From contig NC_041807.1 in assembly GCF_900964775.1 (NCBI RefSeq), positions 14,546,193-14,610,192 on the forward strand: 64,000 nucleotides of DNA, read 5' to 3'. Positions 43,453 to 55,154 of this stretch are shown here, piece by piece. Position 1 is the first letter of the stretch. The number at the start of each line of letters is the position of its first letter. A program made the position numbers and the translations under genes. The stretch comes from Scleropages formosus (taxonomy: Eukaryota; Chordata; Actinopteri; Osteoglossiformes; Osteoglossidae). The notes beneath the pieces are model-generated. The model did no database searches. It worked only from the letters and a program-made list of their open reading frames with translations, and was not told the origin of the DNA.

Positions 43453-46400
43453 CTATTCCAGTGCAGTGTCTTTGTCCTCAGTGTTCACACTGCAGTTGGA
43501 GTTATGTTTCTGAGACTCTTTGAGGCTCAGTTGCAGCTCAAGGTCATTGCTGGGCAGCTCATTCTTCTGCTGCTCCATCCTCTTCTTTATCTGAGTGATG
43601 GCCATCCATAAGAATGTGTAGCCAATCAGCCTCAAGCTGGAACTCATACCGAGGAAGAGGAACCTGGACAACGAAAGAGACGTGGACAAGTAGAGGTTGA
43701 TGGGATTGACAACAGGATCTCACTTGAAGTTTTCCTTAAGCTTGTTGCTTAAGGATGAACTCAGACCTTGTGTAACCACACCAGGGGAACTCCTCACAGC
43801 AGACAACATTAGCTCACTCCACCACAACCTGAGTCTGTCTTTGCAGTTCTCTGGTCCTGATACCACAGAGCAGATGCAGTCTGGGGTGGACTAATGATCT
43901 GAGTGGGCTCCACAAAGTTGGATGCACCTTGCCTGTCTCCAGAGCCCCACCTGAAGGTTTGGATGCTGTACATCCTGCAGGCTCCTCGGCCGCCGCACTT
44001 CCTCCTTCCCCACTTCAGGCAGGTTGAGTCAATAAGTGCTCCAAAATATATGGGGGCAGGGATGCCACCTGGAGTGAGAAGACAGGAACCTTCAGCTCTA
44101 GCTACATGCAGCAGCACTCTAGCACAGCACACCAGAACAAGTAGCAACGATACGAACCAAGCACTCTTAGCACCAGCATGCAAATTCCCACTGACAGCGA
44201 CTTCAGTTCTGGTTCCACACTCCTAAAAAGAAGAGAGAAGAAAAATAGATCTTCCCTGGAACTGACATATTACAGATCTACAAGATTTTGTCCATTCTGT
44301 CAGTAATCAAAGTCTGCAAACAAATCTTCCTGGTACAAATTGTTACAGATCATTTTTAAATGTATCTTTTAATGAAATGTCCATAATTATTCTGGACGTA
44401 TATGAATTGAGGGGGTGCGGTGGCGCAGTGGGTTGGACCGCAGTCCTGCTCTCCGGTGGGTCTGGGGTTCAAGTCCCACTTGGGGTGCCTTGCGGCGGAC
44501 TGGCGTCCCGTCCTGGGTGTGTCCCCTTCCCCCTCTGGCCTTACGCCCTGTGTTGCCGGGTAGGCTCCGGTTCCCCGTGACCCCGTAAGGGACAAGCGGT
44601 TCTGAAAATGTGTGTGTGTGTGTGTATATGAATTGAGGGGTGGGGCACGGTGGTGCAGTGGGTTTGGCTGGGTCCCCGTCTCTGGTGAGTTGGGGTTCGA
44701 GTCCTGCTTGGGGTGCCTTACGATGAACTGGCGTCCCGTCCTGGGTGTGTCCACTCCATCCTTGCCCCCTGTGTTGTTGGGTTAGGCTCCAGTTCACCGC
44801 GAACCCGCTTGGGACAAGCGTTTTCAGATAATGTGTGTATGTGTGTATGAATCGCCTAGGAGTCTAACATACGGCATGAGCATGAGCACCACAGGAATGT
44901 GTCCAGCTCTTGTTTGTTATTGCAGACAAAGTGTGGTGTGACTACGCTGATGAAAGTGTAGCGGCACATTGCGTCGTGTGATGGATGGGTGACCCACCTG
45001 AGACAAATGATAAAGAGGGGGGTACTTCCAAGCGAAAAGATGAAGAAGGATAAAGACTGGATTCCCAGGTAAATGTAGAACATTTTGGAGCACTTCTCCT
45101 CCCGAGGACACTGGCCCAAAGTGACGGCGGGGTCCTCTGCCCTTTCGCCAGCGCTCAAGACACATTTGCAGCCATGAAATGTCTGGAAATGAAAAAAGCA
45201 AACAACGGACTTTGTGGAATGAGAAACCAAATGAGCCAGTGCCTTTTGCAGATGTACAAGCAGCACAGTGAATAGTTTGAGCAGAGCCTCAGTGTATAGA
45301 AAACCTTCAGCCATTAAATACACTTCTTAGGTGGTACTGTCAATAAGTCTGGCCGCTGTGTCACACTGCTGTGGTTATGATTGAGCTGTTGTACCATTAC
45401 ATGCCATGCGGATGCTTGCAACTGATTGACTGCACTGTGCACAGTCCTCATGACAATAGGATTGTTTTAGTGGAAGGACTCTAGGACAGTATGAGCAAAT
45501 GGGCAGTGAATTATGCCTGCACTGGGCAGTTTAATTTCAGCTGATTGTACTGCCTGTTCATCTCTGTCCAATGACAGAAAATTGACTGTAATCAATCAGT
45601 ACAGTCTCAGACTGGACAAAAGTGTATGAAGGTTTGGGCAGCAAAGTCTCCGCAGATTAGGTAGTAATGTACAAATGGGTTGAACCACACAAACTCAACA
45701 GATTTAATGGTGAACCGTGAAGGGGTTTGAAAATGTCCTGGATGTGCTGCAGTTAGGAGGCCCTTAAAAAAACTTGCCATGTTCTTTCCAAAGCCCTTGG
45801 TGCTGTTGCAGCCAGCGAAGCAGGGAGAAACATAAGTGATGTCCTTCAGCGCACACACCGGGTCCCACTGGTCCTCTGGACATCTGCAGGCGGCGTTGCA
45901 TGAGGACAGTACTCCGCTTGCAGGGAATGCTAGGTTATCATCCCTGGAACACACAGGATCCCCACTTTACAGCTGCGAGACTTACAGTAAATAACATTAG
46001 GAAGGAAAGCATATAAATTAAATGTATTCTTGACTTTATTGGCAGTTGCCTTAATCACATCACCAGCTGAAATTTCTTATTTCAGTCATTGCTACAAAAG
46101 GATATGAGAAAATACTTCAACATTCTTACCCCAGGTACGGAGTGGTGAGTCCTGCCACATTCGCATTCTTGCAGCTTAGGAGAAAGTAAGGCATCGTGCA
46201 GAGGAACCCACTCACGGACGCCACAAAGCCCACCTTGGCTGCCCCCAGCAGATCCAGCTTGAAGCGCTTCATAATGATCCCACTGAAGAAGATTCCCAGG
46301 GACACAGCTGGCATGCAGGTAATTCCTGGTAAAGAGGGAAAGACGTGGATAACGAGGTGATTACTTAATTCGACTTGTCATAGTAATACTAAATGTCACA

Positions 46401-48052
46401 AAAATGCTGGTTGTTAGTATTATTATTATTATTATTATTATTATTGTTGTTGTTGTTACCTATGAGGAAATTTGCTGTGGATGCACTTTGCCCATACTGC
46501 TGCTCAAAGTACTTTGGTGTGTATGTGATGATGATGACAAAGCCATTGAACATAAACACGTTGGCCACTAAATAGAGCATGAACAACTTGTTGGTGAAAG
46601 TGCGCTTCAGTGATGGCAGGAACTCTGTCAAAGCACAAAAAAGCCTTTAAACATGGACACATTTTTTGATAGGGATATGACTCACTAAACAGTTAATCTA
46701 AATGAATTTGTGTGAAATAAAAAATGTCATACTTGTGGCAGAAAGGTAATATTTTTTTAAGACAATGCTTTCCTAAGGTGTTCCTCCAGCAAGGGACAGA
46801 CCTTTGGCTATTTGCAGGATGCCTGGCTTGTGCTGATGCATGGGAGGATTGGAAGGGTGGGACTGATCATTGCACAACTGGGGCTTTAGTGTCCCATCCT
46901 CAGGCAGTTCCCGGGGTAAGAACCAATAGGGCAACGAGGTTAGCAGGTTGAAGGAGCCTGCCACAAGGAAGCCGAGCCACCAGGCACCCACCCACCGCGA
47001 ATCCTGCATGGTGATGGTCAAGCTGTCTGGGGAAACGCAACCATTCCATCAAACAATGAAACAGTGACGTTTGTTCTACCAATCCTTTTCTTTCCCGCAA
47101 CAAAGCAGTAAAGACTGAAAGCCGTCAGATTTGCTGTAAGCTAATCGGGTTTAACCTCATGCTGGTGAATTGTCTACGAGCGCTTCATCGCCTATGGGTC
47201 ATTGATGTCAAAAATTGTAAAAAAAATCGTGCTAATTAAGCTCTAAGTAAGGCCCTTTGAAACTGCCTTAGCAACATATCTCGTTGTAACTGAGTTAAGT
47301 GTTTCAGTCCTTGCCAGTACATAGGCTGTGTTAAAATAACTGATGTGACGTGGCTTGATGGTGGTGGACAAAAACTCACCCATATTCACAAATCCAATGT
47401 CCACGTATAGACGGGCACACAATGATCCGAGACTGTAACCAAAGAGCGGGCCAATCACAGCGATGGTGTGGAGACATCCTGGGACGGGAGCAGTGAGGCA
47501 GAGTAAAGACACATAGACTCAGACTCTGGATCAGAGGCACATGGATTGGGCAACAGAAGAGACTCACCGATATAGAAGGCAGCGTTCTCTGGTCGGGCAT
47601 TGTCATCAATGAAGGACACACCAAGCGGCGTGATGGTGGCCTCTCCAATCCCTCTGAGCATGTTGCCCAGCAGCACAATGATCCACATGGGGGAGCCCTC
47701 TTCACCCCCTCTTTCGCACCCTGACTCGCAAAGACATAGACTCACACCTCTCTAGTGAGAACTGCTTTTGGGGAAGGAGGATATACAGTAGGTGTTTTGC
47801 TGAAGCTGGGCCAAGGACTGGGAGCTGAGCCAAAACTGGCCATTGAGTCTTGCTATAAGTGAAATTTGTTTCTTAGTCTATGGAGACGTAGGTCCAGGGA
47901 ATCCCATAAAATATTTAAAAGTATTTACATATGCATGTGCATTTCCATGTATGTATGTATTACAACATTTAACTCTCTTCAGTCATCAAGATACATAAGC
48001 ACAAAAAACACAAAAAATTTACATACATGTACATTGCTGATGTGTACAAGAA

Positions 48053-48124
<72 letters not shown>

Positions 48125-49951
48125 GAATGCTGTGGTCAGTAGCTTCTCACCAGGAATGTGTTGCTTCACTGTGTTCTCAAGGGACGGGGAGCATGGAGAT
48201 CCAATGGACATGTTCCCTAGGACCCCTTCCTGCGATGACTGTGCCATGCTCTCATACTTGTATCTGCAGTAAAACATGTCAAAAAACTAATACACACACA
48301 TTTTCTGAACTGCTTGTCCCATACGGGGTCGTGGGGAACCGGAGCCTACCCGGCAACACAGGGCGTAAGGCCGGAGGCGGAGGAGACACACCCAGGACGG
48401 GACGCCAGTCAATTGCAATAATTTAAACCAACGCAATAAAAACAGCATTTTGCTGAATTCCACATTCCTATTTGTTGGGCTGCAAAAAAATTCTGACATA
48501 AAATGGTGACATTCAAAAGAGTTTGGAATGGTGTAAAAATAAGTAACTAGGACTGAATAGAGACTAAAGTCAAGGGACAACTTTTCTCTTGACCTATGCA
48601 ATGCACCGTTGTAGGGTAAAAGTATCCTCCTCACCTGAAGGTGTGGACTTTCTACGTGTGTCAAGCATCCAGTTTGAAAAGATGGAAATTTGTTGCCCTT
48701 TTCTAGGAAACCTTACCGTCCCATGAAGAAGTGAGGAGTTGCCATAATCATGGTCCCCAAGGCCATCAAAAAAGACCCTGCCCCAATGATCTTTGGCCTG
48801 TGGAACTTTGCTCCAAAGTAGCTCACCACTGTGATTACCAAGAGGTTACCTGGAGCGCAAACACCAGAAGAGTTCAAATCACAAACATTCTTCCTGTGTA
48901 CCAATTCTAGTTTCCTGCCTATGAAGAGATGTTCTTCATCTACTTCTTCTTTTCTGCTTATGAGCCCATGTTCTTCATGTGCACCAACTTACTCCTCCCC
49001 ATTAGGTCATGCATATACTGGACATGTGTATTTGTTTGTCTGTGTGCCTTCCTTCTTTGTATACACCAATAATCTTCCATGGTTCTACCAGCCATACTCT
49101 TCTGTGTTGCTTACAGCTCCATTCCTGAATTTCCGCAGTCTTTTTGTGTATCCAACCATTCCCACCCTGTGTACCCATCCTGTCTACCCACCCATCTCGA
49201 AGCTGCAGTCAATTATGCCAACAGTGGAACTGGGAATCTCAAATCTTCTCTCAATCTGAGTGATGGTGCTTTTCATGTAGCTTCCAGACATGGACTTTGA
49301 GAAGTAGGTCATAGCGAGCACTCCAATGAACATCTGCAAAGATAAGAGCGGTACCCTGTGGTTACCTTTGACAGCATGGTAATAATGTTTCACTAAAAAG
49401 AGTACGGCCAACCTACAAGACCAAAGAAAACCATAACAGAACCACAGAATCAATAGGTTCTTTATCAGTTCGTGCTAGGTTATTAGTATGGAGTCAGTTT
49501 TTTCCTCGTTGATGTTCACCACTATAACACACTGTCCTGCACTTGACATCCTGAACTTAGTGTACTATGTACAGTCTGAAGTGCATCTGTATTTGCAGTG
49601 GGAGCAGGGGTGAACACCACGTGACTCAAGCTGCTCCACATCGCTTCAAAGAGGACTGAAAACCACCTGTGGGTGCCTGTAGCCTCTTACGAGTAGATCT
49701 CAGCGATGACCAGGTGTACGCTGAAGTCGGACTAATGACCAGATTAAACCGAAGTTGGTTCTTTCACACCTTTCCGCTTTTTGAAGTAGTTTTTGTATTA
49801 GCAACCACAGCTCTCCGTATGAATCCATTAGTCATCTTACTTTTATGTTTGGGGCACAACACTTTTTGCGAACCGTGGACTCAGGGTCTTCCTTGCTGTT
49901 AGCCATTGCTGGGACTTCAGAGACGTTCTGCAGTATGTCCTCAGCTGTCAT
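43453..49951 (-). CDS. Solute carrier organic anion transporter family 1 member (OATP1), copy 1
   Basis: Sodium-independent uptake transporter for organic anions (bile salts, steroid conjugates, thyroid hormones) with 12 predicted membrane segments. Fourteen exons (minus): 49841-49951, 49192-49333, 48717-48849, 48151-48263, 47568-47747, 47380-47478, 46802-47026, 46460-46624, 46130-46325, 45778-45943, 44998-45182, 44158-44222, 43951-44068 and 43453-43663. They total 2109 bases, encoding 702 residues, in phase. Seen: '[15 protein letters not shown]', the OATP signature [12 protein letters not shown], the Kazal-like Cys-rich loop ([16 protein letters not shown]), and [20 protein letters not shown]. 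First segments look closest to SLCO1C1, but the exact paralogue is unclear. The intron after exon 10 starts with GC. The donor of exon 8 abuts an AAC/AAT microsatellite. Confidence 0.93.
44411..44623 (+). repeat. SINE (family A) in slco1 copy 1 intron 11
   Basis: Complete copy with GT tail, flanked by a 13-base duplication GTATATGAATTGA (44398-44410 and 44624-44636). Confidence 0.92.
44637..44844 (+). repeat. SINE (family A), inserted directly after the previous one
   Basis: 'ggcacggtggtgcagtggg' through 'gggacaagcgttttcagata' with a short GT tail. It begins immediately after the right-hand duplication of its neighbour and is followed by 'gtatgaatcg', a diverged third copy of that same target. 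Confidence 0.88.
46418..46459 (+). repeat. (ATT)n(GTT)n microsatellite abutting the exon 8 donor
   Basis: About nine ATT units and four GTT units end in 'gttgttacc'. In the sense of the slco1 gene the donor 'gtaaca' runs straight into (ACA)n(ATA)n. Confidence 0.85.
48060..48120 (+). repeat. (CA)n microsatellite in slco1 copy 1 intron 4
   Basis: About 30 CA units (GT in the gene sense), starting some 25 bases downstream of the exon 4 donor (48145-48150). Confidence 0.95.
48292..48410 (-). repeat. SINE (family A), 3' half, in slco1 copy 1 intron 3
   Basis: Reverse copy from 'cacacacattttctgaactg' to 'gggacgccagtc'. The tRNA-like head is missing. It lies within 30 bases of exon 4. Confidence 0.85.
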
Positions 49952-51469
49952 AATGTCTAGGGCAGGAGGACCGAAGACCAGTTCCTATGGAAAAGGAAGA
50001 GAGTGAGAATGACTGGTGTACAAACACACAATGACCGCTTACAAATAAATGTACCGCTCCCCATACTACTCTGTTCTACTGAACATGACCACTTCCAACA
50101 GTCCAGTGCTATGACATCTATTATACTTGCCACTTTCAGTAAGAGCTGTTGCTGACAGTCCGACACTGAGCACACAAGCTGCAATATAAAACACACTGCC
50201 ATGCTGACGAATAGCAATAATTTGCTATAATTTTCAATAACTAAGACCATAATCCACTAAACTAAGAAGGTTAAAAAGATACTCACATTTGGAAGTACAG
50301 GTTGATTAAGGATCCTCATGGACCTGTCTCATTTTATATAGACTTGAGCCATCCTACGGTACCCTGTAGAAATGATTAACTTACATTGATTCCTGTTCCC
50401 CTCCAAGTTTTTCCCTTTCACCTACTCCTGGTTGGACTTCACACAAAAAAGGCTACCAATGTGTTTCTCGTGAGTGAACGCCAGACATGTCTCCAGGTTT
50501 TCTATAAACTAAACTTAATAATCTATTAAGTTCTACAGTTTTTTTCCTTGAGAAGGTTTTTTAAAGGATTCTCAACTGTGTTTAATGCAGTGTGATTAAA
50601 AATCTGCATGTTACACAAACTTTGCTAACTGTTCCTCTGCGGAATGCTTTATATACTCTATCTCTAATGACACGCGCACACAACAAACAAATGCAATCGA
50701 TAAGCACAGTACTGATTCTCCGTTTGCTCCCTTCTGAATGTATACATTACAATAAAAAAATCTTGAAGACAGTGTGTGCTGGAGTGTTCTTAAGCGGGCA
50801 TCAGAAAGGAAGACTGTGCAGGGAGTCCCAGGATTACAAAGTAGTTCCGTGTCCTCAGTCTGTCTTTAAGTCGGATTTTGACTTAAGTCTGAACAGTTAG
50901 CTGTGGTGGGTATCTACCGTCAGTTTGTCAAATGTTTGTCTTACTATACTGTGTACCTTTCTATACACAAAAAACATTAAAGAAACACTTCTGGATACAC
51001 TAAAACATCTTTACTATTAGAATAAAGTAATAATAATGGGTGACGCAGCACCGTGGGGTTGGATGGGGTGAAGAAGGACGCGGAGGCAGTGTTCATAACG
51101 AACGATTCATTCGAACACCCACACCAGGGAAATAATGCTCTCGGTCCGAGGACCCCGTTTCCTTCAGGACCTGCACCTACAGCCAGCCTACTTAGTGCCC
51201 CCAAGCTCTCTCCCCTTTCTTGCAGACACAGCCACTCCATCATTTCCCCCAGAGGTGCCCCCAGTGGTTACACACACTATTTAGAAGTTACCCACAATAC
51301 AACTATTTACACAAAACATCTCCCCACCTAAATACCAGTAACGCGGGTCATTACAATAATAATACAATGTAATGACGTAATGATAATAATGATAAGAATA
51401 ATAATAAATGTAACTACAATGTTTATGAGAGAGAGATACATAGAAAGAGATAATAATAAATGTTACTAC
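49952..51469. other. Upstream flank of slco1 copy 1
   Basis: Probably holds the promoter and any non-coding first exon, which I cannot place. From about 51340 to 51469 it is (TAA)-rich low-complexity DNA. No other gene seen. Confidence 0.4.
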
Positions 51470-51811
51470 TGTGATGATGAACAGGGGACACGGAGGAGGT
51501 TGGACCCAAGTGCAGGATCCTTTATTCGAAACCAAGGGATTAGACTTGTTCGCGTGGTCAGACGAATGGTTGGTTGACTGACGAACTGAACAGAGGAGAG
51601 GATCCGAAATCGTGGTCGAGGGACAAGACGGGCGGTCGTTATCAAAGAGACGTGGAACAGGACTGGGGAACGATGAGGGACAGGACTTGCAAGAGCAAAG
51701 TGAGGTTGTGTCGAGTGAGATTCCACAGCTGGGAAGAGGTTGAGAAGTGTCTTTTATAGCCGAGTGCTCTACTTCAAGCTACAGGTTGAGGTGCGGGGTG
51801 TGGTTGTGACA
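51470..51811 (-). mobile_element. Solo LTR of a Ty3/gypsy-type element
   Basis: 342 bases, 'tgtgatgatg...ggttgtgaca', with TG...CA ends. Read in reverse it has 'ggctataaaagaca' (TATA box) and, near its 3' end, 'ctgcacttgggtccaacc'. Flanks ACTAC (51465-51469) and ACTAT (51812-51816) look like a duplication with one difference. No internal region. Confidence 0.75.
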
Positions 51812-52301
51812 ACTATGGTATTTAGAATAGAGCGAGAGTGAAAGTGTGTGAGTGTGTGTGTGCACGCGCAGATGCAAAACAAAGAAACTTTAATGTTTGC
51901 TTTTCCAATGTTCGTTGGCGTTTCACCTTTTTCCGATCGCGTTACAATTTCCACTTAAGTTTCAATCGCGATTCAAGAACGGAGTCTGTCCTACCTCGAG
52001 GTCCTACGCTACGCCCACGAGCCGACAAACAGATGTAGATGCACAATGTTTTGATGCAGGTCGCAAAGTAGCACTTGTTTATTACAAACCATTGTATGTA
52101 ACTCGAATTTTGAATATAATAGGCTTAATTATAAAGTTTTTATTTGATTGTTACTTAAGGGTGACAAAAAAAATAACTTTTGGTCAGTGAGGGGGTGGTT
52201 CGTAACTACGGGTTGTACATAAGTTGGACATTTGTAGCCTGGGGACTGTCTATGCATCAATATAGGTATATGCAAATGAAGATACTACATGCACATGATA
52301 T

Positions 52302-54226
52302 TGTCACGCCCACAAGCCAAGCAGCCGCACCTGATGGTAATCAAGTTCAGGGATAAAAACAGCGCCGTCCCAGCACAATGTTGTGGAATCTTGCAATGCC
52401 CTGGCTTGTGAATTCAGCAGTTCATCCTTTGCACCCTATTCCCCGTTCTTGTGTTTACCTGGCTTTCAACCTCTGCTTGCTTTCCCTTGTTCTGAGAGGC
52501 TCAAGAAGGGGATCCTGGGCCAGCTGACAAACCCACAGGTAAGAAATATGTTCCTGTGGGTCTCTGATCCTCTTTCTTACACTGGGCACCTGATTCACCC
52601 GCGGCGGGACACCCAGGCCACCGACGGACCCTCTCCCTCATCCACGGATGATATTGGTGGCCCTCCATCCCGGAGGATGTCCAGAAATATGTCGAAGCCT
52701 GTGAAACATGCACACAAGCCTGTTTGTCGACCCAGAAACCAGCAGGCCTGCTGGAAGACCTGCCAGTCCCAGCACGGCCCTGGTCCCATATCTCGATCGA
52801 CTTTGTGGTGGACCTCCCCGTGTCACAAGGTAATATCGTGATTTTAACTATCCTTGATCTATTCTCAAAGGCCTGCCACTCGGTGCCATTGGCACAACTC
52901 CCATCCACCCTAGAAACAGCTGAAGCCCTGTTTCATAATGTCTTTCGCCTCTACGGCCTCCTGGAGGACATTGTGTCAGACAGAGGGTGTTCTGGCGCAA
53001 ACTAGGGGTATCCATAAGCCTAACATCGGGGTACCACCTGCAGGCCAATGGGCAAGTGGAAATACTACACCAGGACCTGGGCACGGTTTTGCGCAGCTAC
53101 TGCGGCCAGAAACAGCACCAATGGCCCCGGTTTCTTCCCTGGGCCAAATATTTCCACAATTCACTGCCTCATACCTCCAAGGGTCTCACTCCATTGCAGT
53201 GTTTTCTAGGTTAGCAGTCTCCCCTGTTCCCTTGGCACCCTGAGCGCACCGATGTTCCTGCCGTCAACGCCTGGTACCGGACAAGCAAGGAGATGTGGCT
53301 GGCGGTGACAACCCGTCTACAACAAAGCACCTGCCGGTACAAGTAACAGGGCAACCGGCACCGTTGCCCTGTCTCCTTTCACCCTGGCCAGTGGGTCTGG
53401 TTGTCCACCAGGGACCTGAAAATGTGACTTCCCTCCTGGAAGCTCAGCCCAAGGTACATCAGCCCCTAAAGGATCATCCGTCAACTCAATCCGGTCACAT
53501 ATCGGCTGCAACTGTCATCATCTCTCCGGGTCTGTCCCTCGTTTCACGTATCCCTCTTCAAACCATACAAAGTGTCCCACCTTCAGGTGCCTCAGGACTT
53601 GGGGCCCCCACTACTGGTGCAGGTGGACGGGGTCCCAGCGTATTAGGTTCAGTAGCTCCTCAACTCCCGTTGCCATCACGGCTGCTTGCAGTACCTGGTG
53701 GATTGGGAGGGGTATGGCCTAGAGGAACATTGTTGGGTTCCTGCATCGTACATCCTCGACCCATCCCTGATCTCCTCGTTCCACAAGGACCATCCAGATC
53801 ATTCTGCTCCCTGGCCCGGGGTGTGTCCGCGCCAGCCCAGGCGGATGGCTGGAGCCTCCCATGGGGGGGATGGTACTGTCACGCCAACAAACCAAGCAGC
53901 TGCACCTGATAGTAATCAAGGTCAGGGATAAAGGCAGCAAAGTCCCAGCACAGTGTTGCAGAATCTTTCAAGGACCTGGCTTGTGAACTCAACATTTCAT
54001 CCCTTGCACCCTGTTTCTCGTTCTTGGGTTTACCTAGCTTTCGACCTCTGCTTGCTTTGCCTTGTTCTGAGTACTGTCTTGCCCTCTAAATGATGTTTAC
54101 ACCTCGATCGACCAACGCCTGTCCCTGACCACCAATTTTGTCTGCCTCTGTGTGCTTGATTGGATCCGGGATGACCTCACACGTGCTTGGGTCCGAACCA
54201 CCTGCCTACCGTTCCTGACTGTGACA
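52302..54226 (+). mobile_element. Fossil chromodomain-bearing Ty3/gypsy element
   Basis: An LTR-like stretch at 52302-52497 is matched by a longer LTR at 53877-54226 ('tgtcacgccaac...gactgtgaca'). Between them are integrase-region residues (about 52500-53250, for example 'WSHISIDFVVDLPVSQGN', '[14 protein letters not shown]') and a chromodomain-like end (about 53680-53830, '[17 protein letters not shown]'). A purine-rich tract precedes the right LTR. No gag or reverse transcriptase was recognised, and no matching flanking duplication. Chromovirus (sushi-like) lineage is likely. Fossil with several breaks. The two LTRs differ by roughly one base in seven by eye, so the insertion is old. Confidence 0.8.
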
Positions 54227-55058
54227 GGTTTATCCTAGGGATATATTTTTCAAGGGCACCATTATAATAATTTTCTTATGGAAAAGGGATAAAAATTGTG
54301 TTTACTGCTGTAAAATCCAAACTCAGTTACACTATCACCAATATGAGCAAGAACACAGTTCCAATTTCCTTGATTTATTTTGTTATGACGCAAATAGATA
54401 CAGGTAGGTGATTACAATGAACCCAGATAGCACATTAGAAGAGGATGGCATTTTTAATTAAGCACACACTCCATCAGGAGGTTAACAAATGCAGGACAGG
54501 CTGGGATTGGCTGTCTTACTGAACTTGGACCTCTACGGTGCGTTGAGCTTAGCGGTGTGCTGCTTTGGTGACAAAGAGCCAGGCGATGGCATGATGGACC
54601 CACGGCAAGCCAGCTAATGGGAGAAGGACTCATCTGTGGATGTGTTTACTCCAACGGCGAGTCTGTGAGGCTGGCACTGATTAACTACAGAGCACAGCTC
54701 ACTCCTGCACCATACATTCCCACTACACAGTCTGCCAGAGTGACATTATCATATAATCACCCACACGCTTAAGCATTACCTCCACCACTGGAATCACATA
54801 CGTAGGAAAATTAGGGGCTTGTTGTTGCTGCTGTAACCATTGACAGACTACATTACTGATTCAAAATAACAGAGAGCCTGCTTCAGGACGTAATGTGGCC
54901 GCTGTATTTTTACCTAAAAAGCTTTTTGTTAAATATCGGATCCTGAGCCATCCTTGGGAAACTAGAGCACAATAGTGTTGGCACAATTTTAAAACTACTA
55001 GTAAAATATTTTGTTAAAAATTGAAATTTTCTGTAGAATAAAGCACTCCAGAGGTGGA
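54227..55058. other. Intergenic between the slco1 copies, no gene seen
   Basis: Ordinary sequence without exon or known repeat. Confidence 0.45.
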
Positions 55059-55064
55059 TTTATT
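55059..55064 (-). promoter_or_regulatory. Polyadenylation signal of second slco1 gene
   Basis: AATAAA on the minus strand about 90 bases after the stop codon at 55155-55157. Confidence 0.5.
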
Positions 55065-55154
55065 AAAAGCAAAACAGCTCCCTGTAAAATGTTTTTGTCT
55101 CTTCCAGCTGTGGTCTTTGAAAAGGTCAATGGAACAGTTTCCGTTCCTTCACTG

